Made by a program: the position numbers and the translations under genes
Shown here: piece by piece, positions 7,597 through 13,528 of the stretch
Position numbering within the stretch: the stretch's first letter is position 1
Layout: every line of letters starts with the position of its first letter
Notes under the pieces: model-generated
What the model was told of the DNA's origin: nothing
Seen by the model: the letters and a program-made list of their open reading frames with translations, nothing else
The model's database searches: none
From: Bacilli bacterium
GTDB lineage: Bacteria > Bacillota_I > Bacilli_A > RF39 > UBA660
DNA length: 62,188 bases
Assembly: GCA_017626405.1 (NCBI GenBank)
Contig: JAGAIS010000002.1
Coordinates: forward strand, 1 to 62,188
Direction: 5' to 3'

Positions 7597-7735
7597 TTCT
7601 AAAAAGGAAAGAGATGTATCCACATCCACCTGATGGCGAGTAGTCATAGGTAATAAAGCCAAGAAATAATTTATAGTATTATTGGGTTTTTAAGTGGATA
7701 CATGAGTATTCACTTTTTATTATATTTAATTAATG
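7597..7735 (+). promoter_or_regulatory. infC operon leader with attenuator (L20-leader type)
   Basis: GTATCCAC (7616-7623) can pair with GTGGATAC (7694-7701). The same 3' element can instead pair with GTATTCAC (7706-7713), forming a 10-bp terminator stem (7692-7701 with 7706-7715) followed by TTTTT. The two pairings exclude each other, which is the logic of transcription attenuation. In Bacillus subtilis L20 binding to the leader of this operon promotes termination; the same role here is inferred from position and structure. Confidence 0.8.
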
Positions 7736-7748
7736 GAGGTGCGTTACA

Positions 7749-8288
7749 ATAGCAAACGTAAACAAAAAAAGTGATGATTTACTTATCAATGACAGAATTA
7801 GAGTCCCTGAACTAATGGTTATTGGACCTAATGGTGAACAAATGGGAACAAAGAAACTTGCTGATGCTTTAACAATAGCAAATTTTGCCGGTTTAGATTT
7901 AGTTCTTATGAATCCGGGATCTGATCGACCAGTCGCAAAGATTATGGATTATAATAAGTACAAATATGAAAAGACAAAGAAAGCCAAAGAAGCATTAAAG
8001 AATCAAAGAGCAAATATGAGAGAAGTTAAAGAGTATCAACTTTCTTCAAAAATCGATGTTGGAGATTTTGAAACAAGAAGAAAAAATGCTCAAAACTATC
8101 TTGAAAAGGGACACAAGATAAAGGTTACTATTCGCTTTAAAGGTCGTGAGATGGCTCACACTGAGAATGGTGAAGAAGTAATGAGAAGATTTGCTGAAGC
8201 TTTAAAAGATTATGCTGAAATTGAAAGTAATCCAAAACTTGAAGGACGTACGATGATAATGATGCTTGCACCAAAAAAAGAGAATTAG
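7749..8288 (+). CDS. infC: Translation initiation factor IF-3, AUA start
   Basis: IF-3 binds the 30S subunit, keeps it free of 50S and checks the initiator codon. The conserved N-terminus NDRIRVPELMVIGPNGEQMG lies largely upstream of the first ATG (7815), so that ATG cannot be the start. The frame extends to an ATA at 7749, six bases after GGAGGTG (7736-7742), giving 179 residues (IANVNKKSDDLLINDR...). Use of a rare start codon fits the known self-control of infC in other bacteria, where IF-3 discriminates against its own AUU/AUC/AUA start. Both the N-domain and the C-domain (KIKVTIRFKGREM) are intact. First gene of infC-rpmI-rplT. Confidence 0.93.
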   Translation: MANVNKKSDDLLINDRIRVPELMVIGPNGEQMGTKKLADALTIANFAGLDLVLMNPGSDRPVAKIMDYNKYKYEKTKKAKEALKNQRANMREVKEYQLSSKIDVGDFETRRKNAQNYLEKGHKIKVTIRFKGREMAHTENGEEVMRRFAEALKDYAEIESNPKLEGRTMIMMLAPKKEN

Positions 8289-8300
8289 GAGGAATTATTT

Positions 8301-8492
8301 ATGCCAAAAATGAAAACACATCATGCCACTAAAAAAGTTTTAAAAAAACATAAGAGTGGATTAATTACTTACAAAAAGAGTGGAAGAAACCATCAACCAT
8401 ATGAGGTTGCATCAACTAAAAAGGTTAGACAATCAAGAAATAAAGGACAATTAGCGAAAGGAATAGCTGACAAATTAAAAAATGTCATCTAA
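8301..8492 (+). CDS. rpmI: 50S ribosomal protein L35
   Basis: A 63-residue, very basic protein with the L35 signature (MPKMKTHHATKK, then a Lys/Arg-rich body). It lies 12 bases after infC behind AGGAGGAATT and before rplT, the standard bacterial order. It is expected to be controlled by the same L20-responsive leader. Confidence 0.95.
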   Translation: MPKMKTHHATKKVLKKHKSGLITYKKSGRNHQPYEVASTKKVRQSRNKGQLAKGIADKLKNVI

Positions 8493-8503
8493 GGTGATAG
8501 TTT

Positions 8504-9040
8504 ATGACAAGAGTTAAAGGTGGAACTGTTTCAAAAAACAGAAGAAGAAAAGTTTTAAAAAGTGCTAAAGGATATTTCGGAAGTAAACATAGATTATACA
8601 AAACTGCACAAGAGCAAACTTTCCATAGTGGAGCTTATGCTTTTAGAGATAGAAAGCAAAACAAGAGAAACTTCCGTAAATTATGGATTACAAGAATTAA
8701 TGCTGCATGTCGTATGAATGATATCAGTTATTCAAGATTCATCAATGGTCTTGCAAAAGCTGGTGTTGAAATCAATAGAAAAATGTTAAGTGAAGTAGCA
8801 ATTGATAATCCAGCATTATTTGCATCATATGTTGCAATTGCTAAAGATGCTTTAAATGGAAAAGTTGTATCTTCAGCTGTTAAGGCTGCTAATGAAGAAG
8901 TTAAGAAAGCTGAACCAGAAAGTTCTGCAGATATTTCTAAATTGACAGTAGCTGAATTAAAAGAAATGGCTGCATCAGCAGGAATTGAAGGATATACTTC
9001 AATGAAAAAAGCTGAATTAGTAAGTGCTTTAAGTAAGTAA
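8504..9040 (+). CDS. rplT: 50S ribosomal protein L20 with C-terminal Rho_N-like extension
   Basis: Residues 1-119 are an ordinary L20 ([22 protein letters not shown] at the start, then the globular 23S rRNA-binding part). L20 is needed for 50S assembly and in Bacilli represses this operon. The protein continues to 178 residues: a charged linker, then about 35 residues ([28 protein letters not shown]) that look like a Rho N-terminal/SAP-type helical module, a fold used for nucleic-acid binding. The extension is in frame with no sign of frameshift and ends just before the terminator. What it binds is unknown. Confidence 0.95.
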   Translation: MTRVKGGTVSKNRRRKVLKSAKGYFGSKHRLYKTAQEQTFHSGAYAFRDRKQNKRNFRKLWITRINAACRMNDISYSRFINGLAKAGVEINRKMLSEVAIDNPALFASYVAIAKDALNGKVVSSAVKAANEEVKKAEPESSADISKLTVAELKEMAASAGIEGYTSMKKAELVSALSK

Positions 9041-9050
9041 TTTTAAAATT

Positions 9051-9070
9051 AGACCTGTAAAGGTCTTTTT
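9051..9070 (+). terminator. Terminator of the infC operon
   Basis: AGACCT (9051-9056) and AGGTCT (9061-9066) close a GTAA loop and run into T residues. Confidence 0.85.
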
Positions 9071-9125
9071 ATTTGCTAAATAATTTAAATTGTGATAGTA
9101 TATTTGACAATTTAGGGGGATTTAT

Positions 9126-10202
9126 ATGGTTGCTAATACGCGAAAAATGTATGAATTAAAATTAAAGATTGCAGATATTTTAGAATATGAAGATGAATGT
9201 CTTACATTAATTGAAGGATTAGTTGAAATGCAAAAACTTAATTTAAAGAGAGTAGAAGAAATTAAACAAATACAAAATGGAAGAGACATCCTAAGTGAAT
9301 TTATTTCTCCAATAGACATAGAAGAACTTTTTGAAAATAGTTATTTAAAAGACATCGAAGTGGGAAATAATAAAAATGAAAAATTACACTTATCTAATAA
9401 AAGAGTGATTAGACCAAATTATATTGTATGTACTAATACAAATTATAGAGATGATGACTTTATGCCTGTTCGTAAATGGGGCTATTTTACTCAAAAGGTA
9501 AGTTTACCATCACTTTGTGAAAATGATACTAATATCTGTTGGATGACAGTTGAACCTTATGAAATAAATACTTTTGCATCTTTTGCATCATCTGCTAAAG
9601 GGGGAATTCTTTTAGGAGGATGTGGTCTAGGTTACATAGCTTATATATTGTCTTTGAAAGAAGATGTTTCAAAAATAACTATTGTAGAAAAAGACAAACA
9701 AGTAATTGATTTGTTTGAAAGTGCAATATTGCCACAATTTAAATATAAAGAGAAAGTAAATATTGTTGAAGGAGATATATTGGAATATTTAAATGTGGCA
9801 GATCTTACTCAATTTGATGAAATAAATGTTGATGTTTGGCGTGATTACATAGATATGATTTATATCTATTTACCACTATTAGTAATTGAACGAAAAAATC
9901 CTCAAGTGAATTTTTCCTATTGGTTAGAAGAAAATATGAGATATCATATTGGAAAATCGATTCTTAAAGCATTTGCAGAAAAAAGTGATTCAAAAGATAT
10001 TGTAGATATAATTGGAAAATATATTTTAGATAATGCTGAGGTCAATAATGCGATGGATCTTAAAAATCTAATTAAACTAGAAAACATGAGAGAATTATTG
10101 TATACTTGGTACGTTGACAATGTAGAATTAACAGATAAAATGAAGGAAGAAACAAGTAGAAAATTAGAAAGATTTATGAAAATTTCTAAACAATTATTTT
10201 AA
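9126..10202 (+). CDS. SAM-dependent methyltransferase-like protein
   Basis: A 358-residue soluble protein. About residues 158-225 form a Rossmann methyltransferase core: GGILLGGCGLGYIAYIL (motif I, GxGxG), then TIVEKDKQVIDLF with the acidic residue at the end of strand 2, then NIVEGDILEYL. This pattern is shared with the spermidine-synthase-like class. The N-terminal 100 residues are helical and the C-terminal 100 are charged; neither is recognised. AGGGGG (9114-9119) precedes the ATG. It is a monocistronic unit between two terminators. Substrate unknown. Confidence 0.6.
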   Translation: MVANTRKMYELKLKIADILEYEDECLTLIEGLVEMQKLNLKRVEEIKQIQNGRDILSEFISPIDIEELFENSYLKDIEVGNNKNEKLHLSNKRVIRPNYIVCTNTNYRDDDFMPVRKWGYFTQKVSLPSLCENDTNICWMTVEPYEINTFASFASSAKGGILLGGCGLGYIAYILSLKEDVSKITIVEKDKQVIDLFESAILPQFKYKEKVNIVEGDILEYLNVADLTQFDEINVDVWRDYIDMIYIYLPLLVIERKNPQVNFSYWLEENMRYHIGKSILKAFAEKSDSKDIVDIIGKYILDNAEVNNAMDLKNLIKLENMRELLYTWYVDNVELTDKMKEETSRKLERFMKISKQLF

Positions 10203-10209
10203 CAGAAAG

Positions 10210-10239
10210 TAATTGCTCTTAGCGGGCAATTATTTTTTT
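10210..10239 (+). terminator. Terminator after methyltransferase-like gene
   Basis: TAATTGC (10210-10216) pairs with GCAATTA (10226-10232), followed by seven T. Confidence 0.85.
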
Positions 10240-10249
10240 ATATTATAAT

Positions 10250-10264
10250 GTGTAAAAAAGACAC
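10250..10264 (+). promoter_or_regulatory. Putative operator copy 1, GTGT-N7-ACAC
   Basis: GTGTAAAAAAGACAC has inverted ends (GTGT/ACAC). A second copy with one base different begins exactly 30 bp downstream. This copy lies just upstream of the -35 box of the tdk promoter. Confidence 0.6.
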
Positions 10265-10272
10265 AAAATATA

Positions 10273-10301
10273 TTGACAAGTGTAATAAAGACACATATAA
10301 T
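10273..10301 (+). promoter_or_regulatory. Consensus SigA promoter of the tdk operon
   Basis: TTGACA (10273-10278), 17-bp spacer, TATAAT (10296-10301), both boxes perfect. The spacer contains the second GTGT-N7-ACAC site, so a bound repressor would block polymerase. Confidence 0.85.
10280..10294 (+). promoter_or_regulatory. Putative operator copy 2, GTGT-N7-ACAC
   Basis: GTGTAATAAAGACAC matches copy 1 at 14 of 15 positions and lies wholly between the -35 and -10 boxes. The 30-bp period is about three helical turns, suggesting cooperative binding of one regulator on the same face. Confidence 0.6.
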
Positions 10302-10327
10302 TTAAATGTAATGATAGGAGTGATAGA

Positions 10328-10891
10328 ATGATTCATACTTTTACTGGTCCGATGCATTCTGGAAAAAGTTTAGAACTTATTAATATCTACAAGAAGATTT
10401 ATCGGAAAAATTATGTTATGGCATTTAAACCGAGATGCGACAAACGTGATTTAGATGAAATTAAATCTCATGATACGGAGTTTTCAATTCCTGCCGTCTA
10501 CATTGATGATTTAAGTGAAATTAAAGAACACATTAAAGGGAAAAATATTCATACTATTTTTATAGATGAAGCAAATATGATGACCGGAGATGTTCATGAA
10601 CTAGTAGATTTATCAGTTATTTATGACATTGATTTTTACATTGCAGGACTTAATCTCACCGGAAGACAAGAACCATTCGGTATAATGGGAGATATCCTGA
10701 GCGTTTCTAATTCAATAACTATTATTCCTGGATTTTGTGATCAATGTAATAAGCAAGCAGAATATAGTTATTATATTGGAACGGATTCGCTAGATAGAAT
10801 TATTCCGGGAGATGAAATGTATAGAACCCTATGTACTAAATGCCTGAGAGAAAAACTTATAAGTGGAGTTAAAAGGAGAGTTTTAAAATGA
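10328..10891 (+). CDS. tdk: Thymidine kinase
   Basis: A 187-residue type II thymidine kinase that phosphorylates thymidine to dTMP for salvage. The P-loop is GPMHSGKS (residues 7-14), with His where Phe is common. The catalytic Glu81 is in the IDEANM motif. Four cysteines (137, 140, 169, 172) form the structural zinc site. AGGAGTGAT precedes the ATG. First gene of an operon that ends with a thymidylate kinase, so salvage and the next phosphorylation step are made together. Controlled by the promoter with paired operators just upstream. Overlaps the next gene by 4 bases. Confidence 0.95.
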   Translation: MIHTFTGPMHSGKSLELINIYKKIYRKNYVMAFKPRCDKRDLDEIKSHDTEFSIPAVYIDDLSEIKEHIKGKNIHTIFIDEANMMTGDVHELVDLSVIYDIDFYIAGLNLTGRQEPFGIMGDILSVSNSITIIPGFCDQCNKQAEYSYYIGTDSLDRIIPGDEMYRTLCTKCLREKLISGVKRRVLK

Positions 10892-11451
10892 TATATTTGA
10901 TGCGACATGGTTTAGATGACGAAAACTTTATTGGAGGATGGAGTGATGTCGATTTAATAGAAGAAGGAATAAGACAAGTTGAAAGTGTAGGAGAAAAGTT
11001 AAAAAGTAGTAATATCAATATCGAGAAAATAATTACTTCTGATGTTAAAAGAGCTGTGACTACATCAAAGATAATTCGTGATTTTTATCCAAATGCCGAA
11101 ATTGAAGTAAATGCATTATTTAGAGAACAAAATAAAGGTGTTTTAAATGGAATGGAAAAGGAAAAAGCTAAGATACTATATCCGGAATACTTTGGATTTA
11201 TCCCAGTTGATAAAACATATGAAGGTGGAGAATCTTTACTAGATTTATACTCTCGTATGAAAAAATGCATAGATTATATTCTATCGATAGAAGATGATAC
11301 TTTAATAATTACTCATAGAGGAGTAATCAATATGATTTATTATATTTTAAATAATATTGAATTAGATATGAATAAAGAAAGATTTAATGTTGATCATGCA
11401 TCAGTTCATGAATTGAATAAAGGAAAGCGAATGATAAGGAAGGTGTTTTAA
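10888..11451 (+). CDS. Histidine phosphatase family protein
   Basis: A 187-residue member of the phosphoglycerate-mutase-like phosphatases. It has the phosphohistidine motif LMRHG (His near residue 7), conserved SDVKRAVTTS, an acidic residue region, and the second histidine in ITHRGVIN. Because it sits between thymidine kinase and two P-loop proteins, a nucleotide or nucleoside phosphate is a plausible substrate, but the family is broad and the sequence does not decide it. It starts inside the tdk stop (ATGA). Confidence 0.85.
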   Translation: MIYLMRHGLDDENFIGGWSDVDLIEEGIRQVESVGEKLKSSNINIEKIITSDVKRAVTTSKIIRDFYPNAEIEVNALFREQNKGVLNGMEKEKAKILYPEYFGFIPVDKTYEGGESLLDLYSRMKKCIDYILSIEDDTLIITHRGVINMIYYILNNIELDMNKERFNVDHASVHELNKGKRMIRKVF

Positions 11452-11452
11452 T

Positions 11453-12595
11453 ATGTTGAAAGTTTGTTTGACGGGAGGACCAAGTACTGGTAAAACTTCA
11501 GTAATTAATGCTATTAATAAGCATTTCTCGAGTTTAGGATATAATGTCATAATTGCACCAGAGACAGCAACTTCATTTATTCAATCGGGAATAAGACCGT
11601 TTGGTGATAATGCTCTACCATCAATTGAATTTCAAAGATTAGTAATACAAAATCAATTACATAATGAAAAGATATGTGAAAAAGCATCAGAAGTGTTAGG
11701 AAAAGATAAAAGTATTATTATATGTGATCGTGGGGCTTTAGATGGCATTGCATATGTTAATGAACAAGAATGGAAGAGTATATTAGAAAAAGAAGGAATT
11801 CACCCTCGAGATTTATTAACTTCCTATGATGTTGTCCTTTATATGCTTGGTAAAAGTGAAATATTTACGACAGAAAACAATAAATCAAGATACGAAAGTT
11901 CTGCTGATGAAGCATTAGAAAAAGGTAAAAAAGTATTGAAATCATATTTAAGCCATGATAACCTAAGAGTGATACAACCTAGAGAAGATATAAAAGATAA
12001 GGAACTTGAAGTCATCAATATCATAGCTAATATGTTGAAGCTTCCAACGCGAGTAAGAGAACAACATAAATTCTTAGTTGATGGCATTGATGTTGAAAAA
12101 CTTGCTTCGCTATCTTCAAAAGTTGTAATTAAACAAGATTACCTAAGATGTGATGACGATACTGAATATCGTATTAGAAGAATTGAGCAAAATGGAATCT
12201 ATTCTTATCACTTTAGCGTAATTAAAAAGTGTGTTAATGGTATTAGAGAAATTTTGACTGATGATGTTATAAGCGAAAGTGCCTATCGAAATTTATTATT
12301 AACTAAGTCAGATAATTCAATATCGCTAACGAAAACACGTTATTCGTTTGTCCATGATCAACAATATTTTAAATTGGATATATTTGATGATGATATGTGC
12401 ATATTGGAAGTTAATTTGACAAAAGAAAATCCAAATATATCCATTCCTGATTTTGTTTATGTTGTTCAGGATGTTACGAATGATGAGGAATATCAAAATA
12501 TTAATATAGCAAGAGGGAAGATGACAACTTATGGAAAAAGGGAAGATAATAATAGTAGAGGGAACAGACTGCTCAGGGAAGGAAACTCAATCTAA
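11453..12595 (+). CDS. P-loop NTPase fused to a CYTH-like domain
   Basis: A 380-residue protein. Residues 1-195 are a P-loop kinase-like domain (GGPSTGKTS at 8-16; Walker B-like SIIICDRGALDG). Residues about 205-350 look like a CYTH/triphosphate-tunnel domain (EQHKFLVDG, EYRIRRI, alternating charged strands). The pairing resembles the AAA_28/CYTH proteins known from Ttd14. CYTH domains bind triphosphates or phosphate-rich ligands with metal. Its place between a thymidine kinase operon head and thymidylate kinase suggests a nucleotide-linked job. Its last 21 codons overlap the start of tmk in another frame, giving an unconserved-looking tail (REDNNSRGNRLLREG) that may reflect loss of an earlier stop. 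Confidence 0.7.
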   Translation: MLKVCLTGGPSTGKTSVINAINKHFSSLGYNVIIAPETATSFIQSGIRPFGDNALPSIEFQRLVIQNQLHNEKICEKASEVLGKDKSIIICDRGALDGIAYVNEQEWKSILEKEGIHPRDLLTSYDVVLYMLGKSEIFTTENNKSRYESSADEALEKGKKVLKSYLSHDNLRVIQPREDIKDKELEVINIIANMLKLPTRVREQHKFLVDGIDVEKLASLSSKVVIKQDYLRCDDDTEYRIRRIEQNGIYSYHFSVIKKCVNGIREILTDDVISESAYRNLLLTKSDNSISLTKTRYSFVHDQQYFKLDIFDDDMCILEVNLTKENPNISIPDFVYVVQDVTNDEEYQNINIARGKMTTYGKREDNNSRGNRLLREGNSI

Positions 12596-13388
12596 ACTAC
12601 TAATTGAAAATCTAAAGAAACGAGATGGAATAGAAGCGGAATATATGTGCTATCCAAGATATGATAGTCCTACAGGGAAAATAATTGGGTGGCCATATTT
12701 AGGAAAATCTTATATATCTGATGAGATGATAGATGAGGCAATTGCTAGAGTAATCAAAAATCACAGTGCTTTTAATGGCAAACTTGGTTTTATAAGCAAA
12801 GTTATTGACGAATTAAAACTATTATTAAATCGTAAATTTATAGAGGAATTAAAGACAGAAATGGGAGTTGGCTGGTTTAAGAATGGTGCTGATTCTGTTG
12901 ATCCGAGAGTTGCAAGCTTATATTATGCGGCTGATAGATTAGCTCATCAACCAGAAATAGAATATATTATTAATCAAGGATGTAATGTCATTATCGATCG
13001 ATATACTTATTCAAATTCAGCTCATCAAGGAGGCAAAAAGAAAACTTTAGAAGAGAGAAATGAAGTGTATGATTGGAATGATAAACTAGAATTTGAACTA
13101 TTGGGATTGCTACCAGCAGATTTAAAATTATTTTTACATATGCCGACTGAGTATGCGAATCTAATAAAGGCGAATAGACCAGAAAAATTAGATGAACATG
13201 AAAAGAATCCGGAACATCTATTTCATGCTGAAAGAGCGTATTTAGAATTGGCGAAAAGATATGAATTCAGTACTATAGAATGTATTAGGGAAACTCAAGA
13301 AATTCCTGTTATATCCGATATTAAATCTAAAGAAGAAATAAGCGAAGAAGTATATGATATTGTAAAAAGGAATTTAACACTAAGATAA
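12531..13388 (+). CDS. tmk: Thymidylate kinase, enlarged form
   Basis: dTMP kinase makes dTDP from dTMP. The P-loop is EGTDCSGKETQ (residues 10-20), followed by a nucleoside-binding YPRYDSPTG loop; ADRLAHQ and the DR motif (VIIDRYTYSN) fit tmk. At 285 residues it is about 70 longer than the usual 205-215: an insertion around residues 80-125 (GKLGFISKVIDELK through GVGWFKNGADSV) adds a helical segment. Similar long deoxynucleotide kinases exist, so dNMP specificity could be wider. The start at 12531 lies inside the previous gene, with AGAGGGAAG upstream. Confidence 0.85.
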   Translation: MEKGKIIIVEGTDCSGKETQSKLLIENLKKRDGIEAEYMCYPRYDSPTGKIIGWPYLGKSYISDEMIDEAIARVIKNHSAFNGKLGFISKVIDELKLLLNRKFIEELKTEMGVGWFKNGADSVDPRVASLYYAADRLAHQPEIEYIINQGCNVIIDRYTYSNSAHQGGKKKTLEERNEVYDWNDKLEFELLGLLPADLKLFLHMPTEYANLIKANRPEKLDEHEKNPEHLFHAERAYLELAKRYEFSTIECIRETQEIPVISDIKSKEEISEEVYDIVKRNLTLR

Positions 13389-13411
13389 TTGCTAGACAAT
13401 TATCTTTTTTT
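13382..13411 (+). terminator. Terminator of the tdk-tmk operon
   Basis: A 10-bp stem AAGATAATTG/CAATTATCTT (13382-13391 with 13397-13406), loop CTAGA, and a T run. Confidence 0.9.
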
Positions 13412-13433
13412 GTCAAAAGGAAACCTAATTTAC

Positions 13434-13462
13434 TTGCTAAATAATTACATATCTATTATAAT
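13434..13462 (+). promoter_or_regulatory. Promoter of the T4SS operon, TTGCTA-17-TATAAT
   Basis: The -35 (13434-13439) has 4 of 6 consensus bases and the -10 (13457-13462) is perfect, 17 bp apart. It is the only clear promoter before the 14.5-kb gene run that follows. Confidence 0.6.
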
Positions 13463-13467
13463 TATAG

Positions 13468-13492
13468 TAGTGTATTATAGTCTAGCACACTA
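13468..13492 (+). promoter_or_regulatory. Imperfect palindrome downstream of the T4SS promoter
   Basis: TAGTGT (13468-13473) and ACACTA (13487-13492) are inverted arms around a 13-base partly symmetric centre. It covers the expected transcription start. A second small hairpin (TATCTC 13491-13496 with GAGATA 13503-13508) follows near the ribosome-binding site. This is a candidate operator; no protein is identified. Confidence 0.4.
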
Positions 13493-13528
13493 TCTCGATT
13501 TAGAGATATAGATTTGGGAGTGAACTAT

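Noticed and set aside
10250..10294. NrdR boxes upstream of tdk
   Set aside because: NrdR sites read ACAC...GTGT with a 16-base core; these read GTGT-N7-ACAC, so only a generic operator is claimed.
11085..12087. Minus-strand reading frames opposite the tdk operon
   Set aside because: They mirror well-supported plus-strand genes and lack ribosome-binding sites or recognisable domains.
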